In this document: positions 17,356 through 25,365 of the stretch, piece by piece
Layout of the letters: the number at the start of each line of letters is the position of its first letter
Numbering within the stretch: the stretch's first letter is position 1
Virus record (IMG/VR): IMGVR_UViG_3300047121_000173
Coordinates: 1-28,421 of that record
Source: a virus
Direction: 5' to 3' (one strand)
Length of the DNA stretch: 28,421 nucleotides
Position numbers and translations under genes: made by a program
The notes under the pieces: generated by a model
Seen by the model: only the letters and a program-made list of their open reading frames with translations
Told to the model about the DNA's origin: nothing
Database searches by the model: none

Positions 17356-20057
17356 GTTACGTTGACGCAATACACGATAGAGATAGTGATAGGATATTCA
17401 TTGTAGAGCGACAGCCTGACGGCAAGCGCACATACAACGAGTTTCCTGCCAACTATACCTTTTATTATACTGATCCCAAAGGCAAGTATCGCAGTTTATA
17501 CGGCGATAGCGTAAGCCGTTTCAGTACACGCAAGCGTAGTGAGTTTGAAAAAGAAAAACGTATACACAGCAATAAGAAACTGTATGAATCGGACATCAAC
17601 GTGGTGTTCCGCTGTCTAAGTGAAAACTACTTAGGTTGTGAGCCTCCAAAACTCCATACATGTTTCTTTGACATTGAGGTAGACTTTGACCCTGAGAAAG
17701 GATTCAGCCCTACCAGTGATCCTTTCAATCCGGTCACGGCTATCTCAATGTACTTGGATTGGCAAGATACACTAGTTACATTGTGTGTCCCGCCCAGACA
17801 CATGAGTACTGAGACTGCTCAGGATATCATCAAGAAGTATGAAAACTGTTTGATTTTTAAATCAGAGAAAGAAATGTTTGATACTTTCTTTATGTTGATT
17901 GAAGACGCAGATGTATTGACTGGCTGGAACTCAGAAGGATACGATATACCCTACATGGTCAATCGTGTGACGAGGGTCATGAGCAAAGACGATACACGCA
18001 AATTCTGTTTGCTTGGTCAGATGCCTAAGCCAAGAACATATGAACGATTCGGTAAAGAAGAAACAACATATGATCTAGTTGGTCGTATTCACATGGACTA
18101 TCTACAGTTGTATAAAAAGTACAATTATGAAAGCCGGCATAGTTATAAACTAGACTCTATCGGTGAGATGGAGGTAGGTGAAAACAAGACGCAGTACGAA
18201 GGTACTCTTGATCAACTATATAACAAAGACTGGGAAAAGTTCTTAGAATACAACAGACAAGATACGATGTTGCTTGTCAAGATTCATAACAAACTTAAGT
18301 TCCTTGACCTTGCTAATGCACTGGCACATGAGAATACTGTATTGTTGCCGACTGTAATGGGTTCCGTGGCTATGATTGAGATGGCTATCATGAACGAAGC
18401 GCATGAGCGCGGACTCATGGTTCCTGATAAGAAAAGAAACAGTAGTGATAGTGAGATGGCGGCCGCTGGTGCATATGTCGCTGTTCCTAAGAAAGGCGTA
18501 CATGAGTACGTGGCTGCTATCGATATCAACAGTCTGTATCCTAGTGCCATTCGTTCATTGAACATGGCCCCAGAAACAATCGTTGCACAAGTTAGACAGA
18601 CATTGACTGAGAAATATCTGACCGACAAAGCAAGAAATCTTGCTAGCGAAAAGCGCAACTATGACAAAGACGATGACCTTGAGATGAGTTCGTTGCTCTG
18701 GGAAGGTTTGTTCGGTACACTAGAGTATGAAGCCATCATGAAGCAAGAGCGTGGCACTATGCTTACTGTTGACTTTGAGAGTGGTGAAAGTGTAGAGATG
18801 AGTGCGGCAGAAGTATGGAAATTGATCTTTGATAGCAACAAGCCATATATTCTTAGTGCTAACGGTACGATCTTTAGATCAGATAGTGAAGGTGTGATTC
18901 CCGGTCTACTCACACGCTGGTACAGTGATCGTAAAGATATGCAAAAGAAACTCAAACAATCTACTACTAAAGAAGATATTGAGTATTGGGATAAGCGTCA
19001 GTTAGTTCGTAAGATTTTGCTTAACAGTGCATATGGTGCATTGTTGAACGAACATTGCCGATTCTACGATAAGCGCATTGGTCAAAGTGTTACATTGAGC
19101 GGGCGACAGATCGTTAAACATATGAGTGCGCATATCAATGAAATCATAGCAGGCACTTATGATCATTACGGTGAAGCGATTGTATATGGTGATACTGACA
19201 GTTGCTATTTTAGTGCATACCCTATTCTGAATTCGCAAATACAGAATGGTGAAGTAGAGTGGAGCAAAGAACTTGCAGTACAACTCTATGATAATGTTTC
19301 GGATCAAGTGAATGACGGCTTCCCTAGTTTCATGGAACGTGCATTTCATGTACCTCGCAAATTGAGCGTGATCAAGGGAGGTCGTGAACTTGTAGGTGAT
19401 CGTAGTCTGTTCATCACAAAGAAGCGTTATGCTATCAATATCTATGACAAAGAAGGCAAACGCCTTGATACTAACGGCAAGCAAGGTAAGATCAAGGCTA
19501 TGGGCCTTGACTTGAAACGAGCAGATACTCCCAAGTATGTGCAAGACTTTTTGTTTGAAGTGCTTGAGATGGTCCTTGCAGGTAAGACAAGAGAGGATGT
19601 CATTGAGCGTATCAAGCAATTCAAGATCGAACTTGGTAAGCAAGATAGTTGGACTAAGGGTTCGCCCAAGAGTGTCAACAACTTGACTACATATGGTGAT
19701 CTTGAAGCAAGTAGTAAGACAGGCAAAGCAAATATGCCCGGACACGTTCGTGCGGCATTGAACTGGAACTATCTACGCCGTGTAAATGGTGACAACTATA
19801 GCATGAAGATGGTCGATGGCATGAAGGTGGTGGTATGTAAACTAAAGCCTAATCCATTGAACTTTACAAGCATAGCATATCCCACTGACGAACTAAGATT
19901 ACCAAACTGGTTCATAGAATTACCATTCGATGATAGTGCTATGGAAAAAACACTAGTCGATAAAAAGATCGATAACCTTCTAGGAGTATTGAATTGGGAA
20001 CTAGAAGAGAACACAGACACCAATTCGACATTTGATGATTTGTTTATTTTTGGTTAA
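17352..20057 (+). CDS. 43: Family B replicative DNA polymerase (T4 gp43-like), 901 aa
   Basis: All motifs are present and in T4-like positions. The 3'-5' exonuclease has FFDIEVD (D107, E109), LTGWNSEGYDIPY and EYNRQDTMLL. The polymerase has motif A DINSLYPS (D391), motif B KILLNSAYG and motif C YGDTDS (D614, D616). Length agrees with T4 gp43 (898 aa). The C-terminus ends TFDDLFIFG, similar to the clamp-binding tail of T4 gp43, and the sliding clamp follows. The start is unusual: TTG 17352 overlaps the stop of the previous gene (TTGA), and the N-terminal sequence from there aligns in type with gp43, so a later start would delete conserved residues. Translation probably depends on coupling. Confidence 0.96.
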   Translation: MSYVDAIHDRDSDRIFIVERQPDGKRTYNEFPANYTFYYTDPKGKYRSLYGDSVSRFSTRKRSEFEKEKRIHSNKKLYESDINVVFRCLSENYLGCEPPKLHTCFFDIEVDFDPEKGFSPTSDPFNPVTAISMYLDWQDTLVTLCVPPRHMSTETAQDIIKKYENCLIFKSEKEMFDTFFMLIEDADVLTGWNSEGYDIPYMVNRVTRVMSKDDTRKFCLLGQMPKPRTYERFGKEETTYDLVGRIHMDYLQLYKKYNYESRHSYKLDSIGEMEVGENKTQYEGTLDQLYNKDWEKFLEYNRQDTMLLVKIHNKLKFLDLANALAHENTVLLPTVMGSVAMIEMAIMNEAHERGLMVPDKKRNSSDSEMAAAGAYVAVPKKGVHEYVAAIDINSLYPSAIRSLNMAPETIVAQVRQTLTEKYLTDKARNLASEKRNYDKDDDLEMSSLLWEGLFGTLEYEAIMKQERGTMLTVDFESGESVEMSAAEVWKLIFDSNKPYILSANGTIFRSDSEGVIPGLLTRWYSDRKDMQKKLKQSTTKEDIEYWDKRQLVRKILLNSAYGALLNEHCRFYDKRIGQSVTLSGRQIVKHMSAHINEIIAGTYDHYGEAIVYGDTDSCYFSAYPILNSQIQNGEVEWSKELAVQLYDNVSDQVNDGFPSFMERAFHVPRKLSVIKGGRELVGDRSLFITKKRYAINIYDKEGKRLDTNGKQGKIKAMGLDLKRADTPKYVQDFLFEVLEMVLAGKTREDVIERIKQFKIELGKQDSWTKGSPKSVNNLTTYGDLEASSKTGKANMPGHVRAALNWNYLRRVNGDNYSMKMVDGMKVVVCKLKPNPLNFTSIAYPTDELRLPNWFIELPFDDSAMEKTLVDKKIDNLLGVLNWELEENTDTNSTFDDLFIFG

Positions 20058-20064
20058 CAACTAT

Positions 20065-20093
20065 TTGACTTTAGTAATAAAATCCATTATTAT
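20065..20093 (+). promoter_or_regulatory. Sigma70-like promoter TTGACT-N17-TATTAT
   Basis: The -35 is at 20065-20070 and the -10 at 20088-20093. It would start transcription near 20100 and give the clamp gene a 37-base leader with the ribosome binding site AGAGGA at 20125-20130. Confidence 0.8.
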
Positions 20094-20136
20094 ACACAAT
20101 GATTCTACCTAAATATCTAACACAAAGAGGAAACAC

Positions 20137-20859
20137 ATGAAAGACAATTTACAAGATTTGATTCAACATACATTTGGCCTGGGAGTCATCGAACTCGTCA
20201 AGGTCGCAGGCACTGACAAGCAGACAGTAATCTCTGCAATCGCAGAAGATAAGAGCGTTATCGTTGAGGGTACTTTTGATACCCCGCAAGCAGAATTCGT
20301 CGGTACGTTCGGTATGCCTAACTTAGGCAAACTCAAGACTATTCTTGGTTTTGATGATTATGATGAACATGCAGTCATCAATGTTGCACGTAACAAAGAC
20401 GATATCCCTACTGCTATTCACTTTGAGACTAAGGCTGGGGATTTCGTCAATGACTATCGATTGATGGGCAAGGCTATCATCGAAGAAAAAGTCAAAGATG
20501 TCAAATTCAAAGGCGCCAAGTGGGACGTTGAATTCGAACCTACTGTTGCAGGTATCATGCGATTGAAGAAGCAGGCTCAAGCAAACAGCGAAGAGATTCA
20601 CTTCACTACTAAGACTGACAAAGGTGATCTTAAGATTTACTTTGGTGACCCGTCAACACACAGCGGTAACTTTGTGTTTCACCCTGATGTAGAAGGTACG
20701 TTGGGTCGTGCGTGGGCATGGCCTGTCAAGGTCTTCATGAGTATCATGGACTTGCCCGGTGACAAGACCGTAAGGATCAGCGATCAAGGCGCTACTGAGA
20801 TCACTGTCAAGGGTCTTTGTGCTACATATCGTTATCTATTACCCGCACAGGCGAAATGA
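20137..20859 (+). CDS. 45: Sliding clamp (T4 gp45-like), 240 aa
   Basis: The protein has the length and two-domain pattern of gp45 (T4: 228 aa). The first half includes GTFGMPNLGKLKTILGFDDYDEHA and IHFETKAGDFVNDYRL. The second half includes FEPTVAGIMRLKKQA, a long acidic beta region and GRAWAWPVKVFMSIMDLPGDKTVRISDQGATEITVKG. The gp45 trimer encircles DNA, holds the polymerase and, in T4, activates late transcription. Its own promoter and strong ribosome binding site fit high expression. In T4 the clamp loader genes 44 and 62 follow 45; here they do not. The stop overlaps the next start (ATGA). Confidence 0.85.
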   Translation: MKDNLQDLIQHTFGLGVIELVKVAGTDKQTVISAIAEDKSVIVEGTFDTPQAEFVGTFGMPNLGKLKTILGFDDYDEHAVINVARNKDDIPTAIHFETKAGDFVNDYRLMGKAIIEEKVKDVKFKGAKWDVEFEPTVAGIMRLKKQAQANSEEIHFTTKTDKGDLKIYFGDPSTHSGNFVFHPDVEGTLGRAWAWPVKVFMSIMDLPGDKTVRISDQGATEITVKGLCATYRYLLPAQAK

Positions 20860-21194
20860 TCAAGATACAGTCATCAAGTTATCCTTTAGTTTGGCAGATT
20901 GATAATAGTTACAGTCTGCCAAGCACTACTGGACAAGTTCGCTGGAACGGTCAAACGAAATGTTTTGAAGTTTGTGATAATAGTTCGTACAATGGCGGAT
21001 GGATGCGTATTGACAATACGGTACAATTAACTTCCGATAGTCAGATTCAATCAGTAATTGAATGGGCTAAAAAGAAAATGATTGAAGATGAGAAGATCGA
21101 AAAACTCGCTAAAGAGTATCCGGCAGTAAAAGACGCTAAAGAAAAATTAGATATTATTATCAAATTAGTACAAGATGAAAATAGTAGCACCTGA
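20856..21194 (+). CDS. Unknown phage protein, 112 aa
   Basis: The ATG at 20856 overlaps the clamp stop; the longer frame from 20817 would lie in the clamp gene. The first half is beta-like (MIKIQSSSYPLVWQIDNSY...GQVRWNGQTKCFEVCDNSSYNGGWMRIDNTVQL). The second half is a charged helix (IEWAKKKMIEDEKIEKLAKEYPAVKDAKEKLDIIIKLV). Small proteins with this beta-then-helix plan follow clamp or virion genes in other phages as I recall, but no function is known to me. It overlaps the next gene by 20 bases. Confidence 0.6.
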   Translation: MIKIQSSSYPLVWQIDNSYSLPSTTGQVRWNGQTKCFEVCDNSSYNGGWMRIDNTVQLTSDSQIQSVIEWAKKKMIEDEKIEKLAKEYPAVKDAKEKLDIIIKLVQDENSST

Positions 21195-21894
21195 AATAAA
21201 AATACAGATTAAAAATCATGATATAGGCCTTTGTATGCCGGACCGGTTTGGCTGGAAACCTAATTATATCTTTATTCCTATTCCTAAAAATGCTTCTACT
21301 TACACAAAAAGGATTTGGGAACTACAGTGCGGCATGACAACGAAAATTCCTGATAATTTTATTACTAATCCAATTCAATTATCTAAAAAGAAAATAGTTG
21401 TATTGCGCGAACCTTATGAAAGATACATATCAGGATTATTAGAATATTTGTATCGATACATGTATCACGCTCAAATAAGTTGTGATCAGGTAGATTTTGA
21501 TGATCTTTTTAAAACTTTTGCATTTGATGAACACACATCATTGCAAGTGCAGTTTTTAGAGGGTATAGATACAGATACTTGTATATTTTTAAAGTTCGGT
21601 AGTAGTTACTCTAACGATTTAATGCATCTAATTCAACATAAATTGCACAGAAATCAAAAATTTCAATTTCCGGGTGAAGAATTTACGGGTCGGAGATATG
21701 ATAAAACTTCAAGCGCATCTGAAAAGGTAGCAATACTAAAAAATGAAACTTCAATCGTACCTTTAAAGGTAGAAATGTTAGATAAACTAACCGAATATCT
21801 TGACAATCATGAAGAAGTGGTGTTATCATTGAAAGAGTATCTTATCCCGGACTATAATCTTTTCAATAATGTTCAGTTCTACAACAACAGGTAA
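21175..21894 (+). CDS. Sulfotransferase-like protein, 239 aa
   Basis: The start of the fold reads YIFIPIPKNASTYTKRIW, matching the 5'-phosphosulfate-binding loop of PAPS-dependent sulfotransferases (PK-x-[GA]-ST; K38, S41, T42). About 35 residues on, IVVLREPYERYISGL matches the 3'-phosphate-binding segment (R78, S86). Such enzymes move sulfate from PAPS to sugars or other small hydroxyl compounds. The rest (LQVQFLEGID..., EKVAILKNETSIVP) is family-like in order but divergent. It is followed closely by the transglycosylase-like gene. The target could be a surface glycan or a small metabolite; sequence does not say. Confidence 0.68.
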   Translation: MKIVAPEIKIQIKNHDIGLCMPDRFGWKPNYIFIPIPKNASTYTKRIWELQCGMTTKIPDNFITNPIQLSKKKIVVLREPYERYISGLLEYLYRYMYHAQISCDQVDFDDLFKTFAFDEHTSLQVQFLEGIDTDTCIFLKFGSSYSNDLMHLIQHKLHRNQKFQFPGEEFTGRRYDKTSSASEKVAILKNETSIVPLKVEMLDKLTEYLDNHEEVVLSLKEYLIPDYNLFNNVQFYNNR

Positions 21895-21899
21895 AATAG

Positions 21900-23438
21900 A
21901 TGGAACAAATAAATTTATCAAACAATCATAAAAATGACTGGGCATTGTTCTTGCCAGCAGTCAGTAGTTTCTTTATCACTGGCTTGGGCAAGCAACGTGA
22001 GGGTGAAAATTATTTTCCTAGTGAGCGTATTCCCGCAGGCTTCAATGGTGATGTTGAGTGCTTGAACTTTTTGAATAGCAAGAAAGGCTTATATACTTAT
22101 AAGTGGGGCCTCTATAGTGCAGGACATGCTAACTTAGATACTAATGTTGATGACCATGCAGAAAGCATCATACGTAAACGCGAAGAAGGTACGTTCATGC
22201 TAGGTGACAGTGGCGGATTCCAGATCATGAAGGGTCAATGGCCTGCTGATTGGAAAGATCCCAACTGCCCTAAGGCTATGAAGCAACGTAAATTAGTATT
22301 GAACTGGATGGATACATACATGGACTATGGTATGTGTCTTGACGTTCCATCACAGACTATTCGTAATCAGCATTTGCTTGATAAGCATGGTATACGCACT
22401 ATCGAAGATGCTGTCAAGGCAACACATATCAATAATGAATACTTCATCAAGAACCGTAATGGTAGTTGTAAGTTCTTAAATGTATTGCAGGGTCTCAATC
22501 ATACACAGAGTGATAACTGGTATGAAGAGATGAAGAAGTATTGCGATCCAAACATCTATCCGGATAATCATTTTAATGGTTGGGCGTTTGGTGGTCAGAA
22601 CAAGATCGATATTCATTTGATGTTACGCCGTCTTGTGATCATGATCCATGATGGATTGCTTGAGCCAGGTAAGCATGACTTGATTCACTGCCTTGGTACT
22701 AGTATCTTAGAGTATGCAGTATTGTTCAGCGATATTCAACGTGCTATCCGCAAGCATCACAATCCAAACTTGCAGATAACTTTTGACTGCGCAAGCCCGT
22801 TCTTTAGCGCGGCTAAAGGATTAGCGTATTTTCAGAATAACATCGAACACGATAGTAAATGGTCATACAGCATGGAAAAAACGGCTGAAAACAAAGATTA
22901 TGCAGTTGATAATCGGAAATTCAGTATTGCTGTATTGCAAGATGGGGTGCATAAAACATTCCAAGACAGTCCTATAACTGACAGAATGTTAGTTCGTGAC
23001 TTATGCTACAGGGGTCATGGCTTTATCGGTGCTCATGGTAAAGAGACTAAGACTAGTTGGGACACATTGAGTTATACATTATTGCAGGCTCATAACGTAT
23101 ATCAGCATATTGTTGCTGTACAGGAAGGTAACAAGTTGTATGATCAAGGTGTGATTCCCAAGATGGTAATGAATGAGATTTTTGAGAAGATCAAATTCGG
23201 AGATATTGTTGAAGCGATTTTTGCATTAAAAGACAAAGAGAAAAGTCTCAATCTTATTGATAAGTATGATAAATTCTGGACACAGATGAAATCTGGAAGC
23301 CAGGGTTTCAGCGGCAAAAAGACAGTCAATGCATTGACTAAGTTTGAAGAATTATTCAGCGTACAAGAGCAGAGTAATAACGTAGAAGAAGAGATAGAAG
23401 ATACCGACGATTTAATATCGCAAAATTTAGAGAACTGA
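21900..23438 (+). CDS. dpdA: TGT-superfamily transglycosylase, candidate phage DpdA (7-deazaguanine DNA insertion), 512 aa
   Basis: The pattern is that of the tRNA-guanine transglycosylase barrel. FMLGDSGGFQIMKG holds the DSGGFQ motif (D103; D102 in Zymomonas TGT). GMCLDVPSQ gives D148 (D156). GWAFGGQ gives the Gly pair at 231-232 (G230 region). HCLGTS follows, and FDCASP gives D296, in the place of nucleophile D280. The C-terminal zinc site of tRNA TGTs (CxCxxC...H) is not visible. TGT relatives in phages (DpdA) exchange guanine in DNA for a 7-deazaguanine such as preQ0. A small gene and a QueD-like gene follow directly, which supports base modification. Whether DNA or tRNA is the target is inference. 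Confidence 0.72.
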   Translation: MEQINLSNNHKNDWALFLPAVSSFFITGLGKQREGENYFPSERIPAGFNGDVECLNFLNSKKGLYTYKWGLYSAGHANLDTNVDDHAESIIRKREEGTFMLGDSGGFQIMKGQWPADWKDPNCPKAMKQRKLVLNWMDTYMDYGMCLDVPSQTIRNQHLLDKHGIRTIEDAVKATHINNEYFIKNRNGSCKFLNVLQGLNHTQSDNWYEEMKKYCDPNIYPDNHFNGWAFGGQNKIDIHLMLRRLVIMIHDGLLEPGKHDLIHCLGTSILEYAVLFSDIQRAIRKHHNPNLQITFDCASPFFSAAKGLAYFQNNIEHDSKWSYSMEKTAENKDYAVDNRKFSIAVLQDGVHKTFQDSPITDRMLVRDLCYRGHGFIGAHGKETKTSWDTLSYTLLQAHNVYQHIVAVQEGNKLYDQGVIPKMVMNEIFEKIKFGDIVEAIFALKDKEKSLNLIDKYDKFWTQMKSGSQGFSGKKTVNALTKFEELFSVQEQSNNVEEEIEDTDDLISQNLEN

Positions 23439-23439
23439 T

Positions 23440-23616
23440 ATGGTGGCATATACGAATCAAATACGCATATTAGAAAATAATCTCAAGCAGTTAGAACAGG
23501 GAACTGATAAAGAAGACCTGAAAAAAATGGCTGAGATTATCAATCAATTGCGTGTATTACGCAGATTAGAATGGGAAGAAAAATATGAAAGAGTTAATAT
23601 GGAGGATGAGAGATGA
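23440..23616 (+). CDS. Small helical protein, 58 aa, unknown
   Basis: The frame starts at ATG 23440, 1 base after the transglycosylase stop, and its TGA overlaps the next ATG (23613). The product MVAYTNQIRILENNLKQLEQ... is a charged helical, probably coiled-coil, protein (LKKMAEIINQLRVLRRLEWEEKYERVNMEDER). It holds the ribosome binding site GGAGG of the next gene near its end. Its tight place between the DpdA-like and QueD-like genes suggests a linked role such as a subunit or adaptor, but no motif supports this. Confidence 0.62.
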   Translation: MVAYTNQIRILENNLKQLEQGTDKEDLKKMAEIINQLRVLRRLEWEEKYERVNMEDER

Positions 23617-24065
23617 GTGAAGATCCGGTAGTTTATCAAACTAATCAGGCACAAACTGATAAAAGAAATAGAATCAAGCAACACGCTAATCGTGTGATAT
23701 GGGTTACCTTTCAGCGCGAGGGTATTCATAAGTATCCGGCAGCAGCCACAGATCCAAATCTAGCCGACGTGTCTTTTTTAGCCAACGAGCATCGTCATAT
23801 ATTTCATTTTAACGTTGCTATCGAAGTCACACATAATGACCGTGACATCGAATTCATACAATTCAAACGCTGGCTTGAAGCATTGTATCAAGGTACTTTA
23901 CAACTAAATTATAAAAGTTGTGAGATGATATGTGATGATCTATATGAAGTAATTGCTACACGTTATCCTGACAGGTTCGTAGAAATCACGGTTAGCGAAG
24001 ATGGTGAGAACGGCGCTACTATCACATACAATACAGTTAAACCTAATTTACAAGTAGTGATCTAA
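23613..24065 (+). CDS. QueD/PTPS-like T-fold protein, 150 aa
   Basis: The order of motifs follows the 6-pyruvoyl-tetrahydropterin synthase / QueD fold. H39 and the H60-x-H62 pair (NEHRHIFHFNV) stand where the three zinc histidines are. IEFIQFKRW matches the hydrophobic-acidic D-F-x-x-L-K strand. SCEMICDDLYEVI matches the P-T-x-E-N helix (E104), and VEITVSEDGENG matches the final strand with the pterin-binding Glu (E129). QueD makes 6-carboxytetrahydropterin, an early step toward preQ0. The catalytic Cys expected between H39 and H60 is absent, so the chemistry may differ or be lost. Its place two genes after the transglycosylase supports a 7-deazaguanine pathway. The stop overlaps the next ATG. 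Confidence 0.58.
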   Translation: MSEDPVVYQTNQAQTDKRNRIKQHANRVIWVTFQREGIHKYPAAATDPNLADVSFLANEHRHIFHFNVAIEVTHNDRDIEFIQFKRWLEALYQGTLQLNYKSCEMICDDLYEVIATRYPDRFVEITVSEDGENGATITYNTVKPNLQVVI

Positions 24066-25096
24066 TGAGTTTTAATACTCTACATCTACATCCTGAACCA
24101 GAATTGAATATGAATCCCACATATCGTGAGATTCCGTTATCAAAAGTTCCAATGGTTTTTGAAAATTCTTTCATGAATAATGTGCAGAAGTTTTTAGTGA
24201 CCGATGACAATATGAAACCAATGCATGTTGAGATATTTGCAGAAAATACAGAGTTTCATGTGATGCGCGGTAGTGATACTTTGCTCATCGTCATAGGTGA
24301 GAGTTGGACTTATGGAGAATCTTTGCACGGTGTAGGTACCGGTGCAGGATACTTTAATTTTCAATCACAACTTGAAGGTTGCATGGGTCCTCGAATGGCA
24401 GAAGTCACGGGTTGGGACTTATATCAGTTCGCTATACCCGGTAATTGCAATCTTTACATGCATATGGAATTAGATCGCATATTGAAACATGTGTCTACTC
24501 TAGGTTACAAGCAGGTAAAGGTCGTATTGCAGATGACTGAAAATTCCAGAGAGATTCCAATACGTTGTAGTAAAAATACATCAACAATATTGAACCATGG
24601 CTCATATCCATTAGAACACTGGTTTGATATAGGAATAAACCAAGAGATTGATTTATTCGAATGGCTGGCTTTATATGATGATTTTTTCTTGAGTCATTAT
24701 CATACCAGCCTAAATAGTTTCAATGCATGTCCTATCGAGGGCATACTTTGGAGAAACTTCACTAAATTAACCACTGATAAGAGAAGTTACAACTTCAAGA
24801 TCATAGAACCTACTATGATCACTTATACTGGGTCATTAGTGAATCATGAGCATATACCTCCGACTTTAATGAACCCAATTCAATTTGATGATTTCTTTAG
24901 AACCATTGGGAAAAAGATCAAAGTGGATATGGACTTCATGGAAGAGCAGGTTAGGTTGATTGAAAAGATGTTTGATTACATCAATGGTAATGTGGATGTC
25001 AAAAATCTTATCTATCATAACAATCACCCGACCAAGATCGGACATCTAGTGTGGGCGCACGAATTGATACGTCAGGCTGGGTGGAAAAGTATTTGA
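24065..25096 (+). CDS. SGNH-like hydrolase family protein, 343 aa
   Basis: LLIVIGESWTYGESL supplies a block-I-like serine (S80), GAGYFNFQSQLEG and AIPGNCNLYMHMEL follow as likely blocks II-III, and NNHPTKIGHLVWA (H321) is block-V-like, with Asn in place of the usual Asp two residues before the His-Pro. The family resembles the gene at 14663 in its phrase G-x-S-x-T-x-G but is otherwise different. SGNH proteins may deacetylate sugars; a swap of the catalytic Asp makes activity uncertain. It starts on the last base of the QueD-like stop (TAATG), so it belongs to the same operon. No signal peptide is seen. Confidence 0.58.
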   Translation: MSFNTLHLHPEPELNMNPTYREIPLSKVPMVFENSFMNNVQKFLVTDDNMKPMHVEIFAENTEFHVMRGSDTLLIVIGESWTYGESLHGVGTGAGYFNFQSQLEGCMGPRMAEVTGWDLYQFAIPGNCNLYMHMELDRILKHVSTLGYKQVKVVLQMTENSREIPIRCSKNTSTILNHGSYPLEHWFDIGINQEIDLFEWLALYDDFFLSHYHTSLNSFNACPIEGILWRNFTKLTTDKRSYNFKIIEPTMITYTGSLVNHEHIPPTLMNPIQFDDFFRTIGKKIKVDMDFMEEQVRLIEKMFDYINGNVDVKNLIYHNNHPTKIGHLVWAHELIRQAGWKSI

Positions 25097-25121
25097 CTTA
25101 TATTTTTAATTATAGTAATAT
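25093..25121 (+). promoter_or_regulatory. Sigma70-like promoter TTGACT-N17-TAATAT
   Basis: The -35 is at 25093-25098, overlapping the upstream stop, and the -10 at 25116-25121 (four of six). The context AAAAGTATTTGACTTAT repeats that at 16752. A ribosome binding site AGGAG lies at 25145-25149 before ATG 25159. Confidence 0.65.
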
Positions 25122-25158
25122 ATCAACTTGTGTTTAACAAATCTAGGAGTTAATAAAC

Positions 25159-25365
25159 ATGGCAAAGAATGAACATCGTTCAAACAATCGTATCAAGCAA
25201 ATCTTTGATGATTTAGAGAAGTATCTTGATTTCTGTAAAAGTTTCGGGTACAAGTTTGACGAGGCAACTCTCTATGACAATAGGAGTTTCGCATTTCGCC
25301 AGTTCAGCAAATACATGGCCGGCAAAGATGCCAAGGATATGTGGGCTGTAGATGGTGGTAGGTAA
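25159..25365 (+). CDS. Small basic protein, 68 aa, unknown
   Basis: The product MAKNEHRSNNRIKQIFDDLEKYLDFCKSFGYKFDEATLYDN...SFAFRQFSKYMAGKDAKDMWAVDGGR is helical and mixed in charge, with no family I recognise. It has its own promoter and a good ribosome binding site. The next gene starts 14 bases before its stop, so the two are translated together; it is the first gene of the sugar-metabolism operon. Confidence 0.6.
   Translation: MAKNEHRSNNRIKQIFDDLEKYLDFCKSFGYKFDEATLYDNRSFAFRQFSKYMAGKDAKDMWAVDGGR

Noticed and set aside
19002-19745. Long open frame (247 codons) on the minus strand within the polymerase gene
   Set aside because: It lies wholly inside the well-supported polymerase, has no recognisable motif, and all other genes are on the plus strand; it is a shadow frame.
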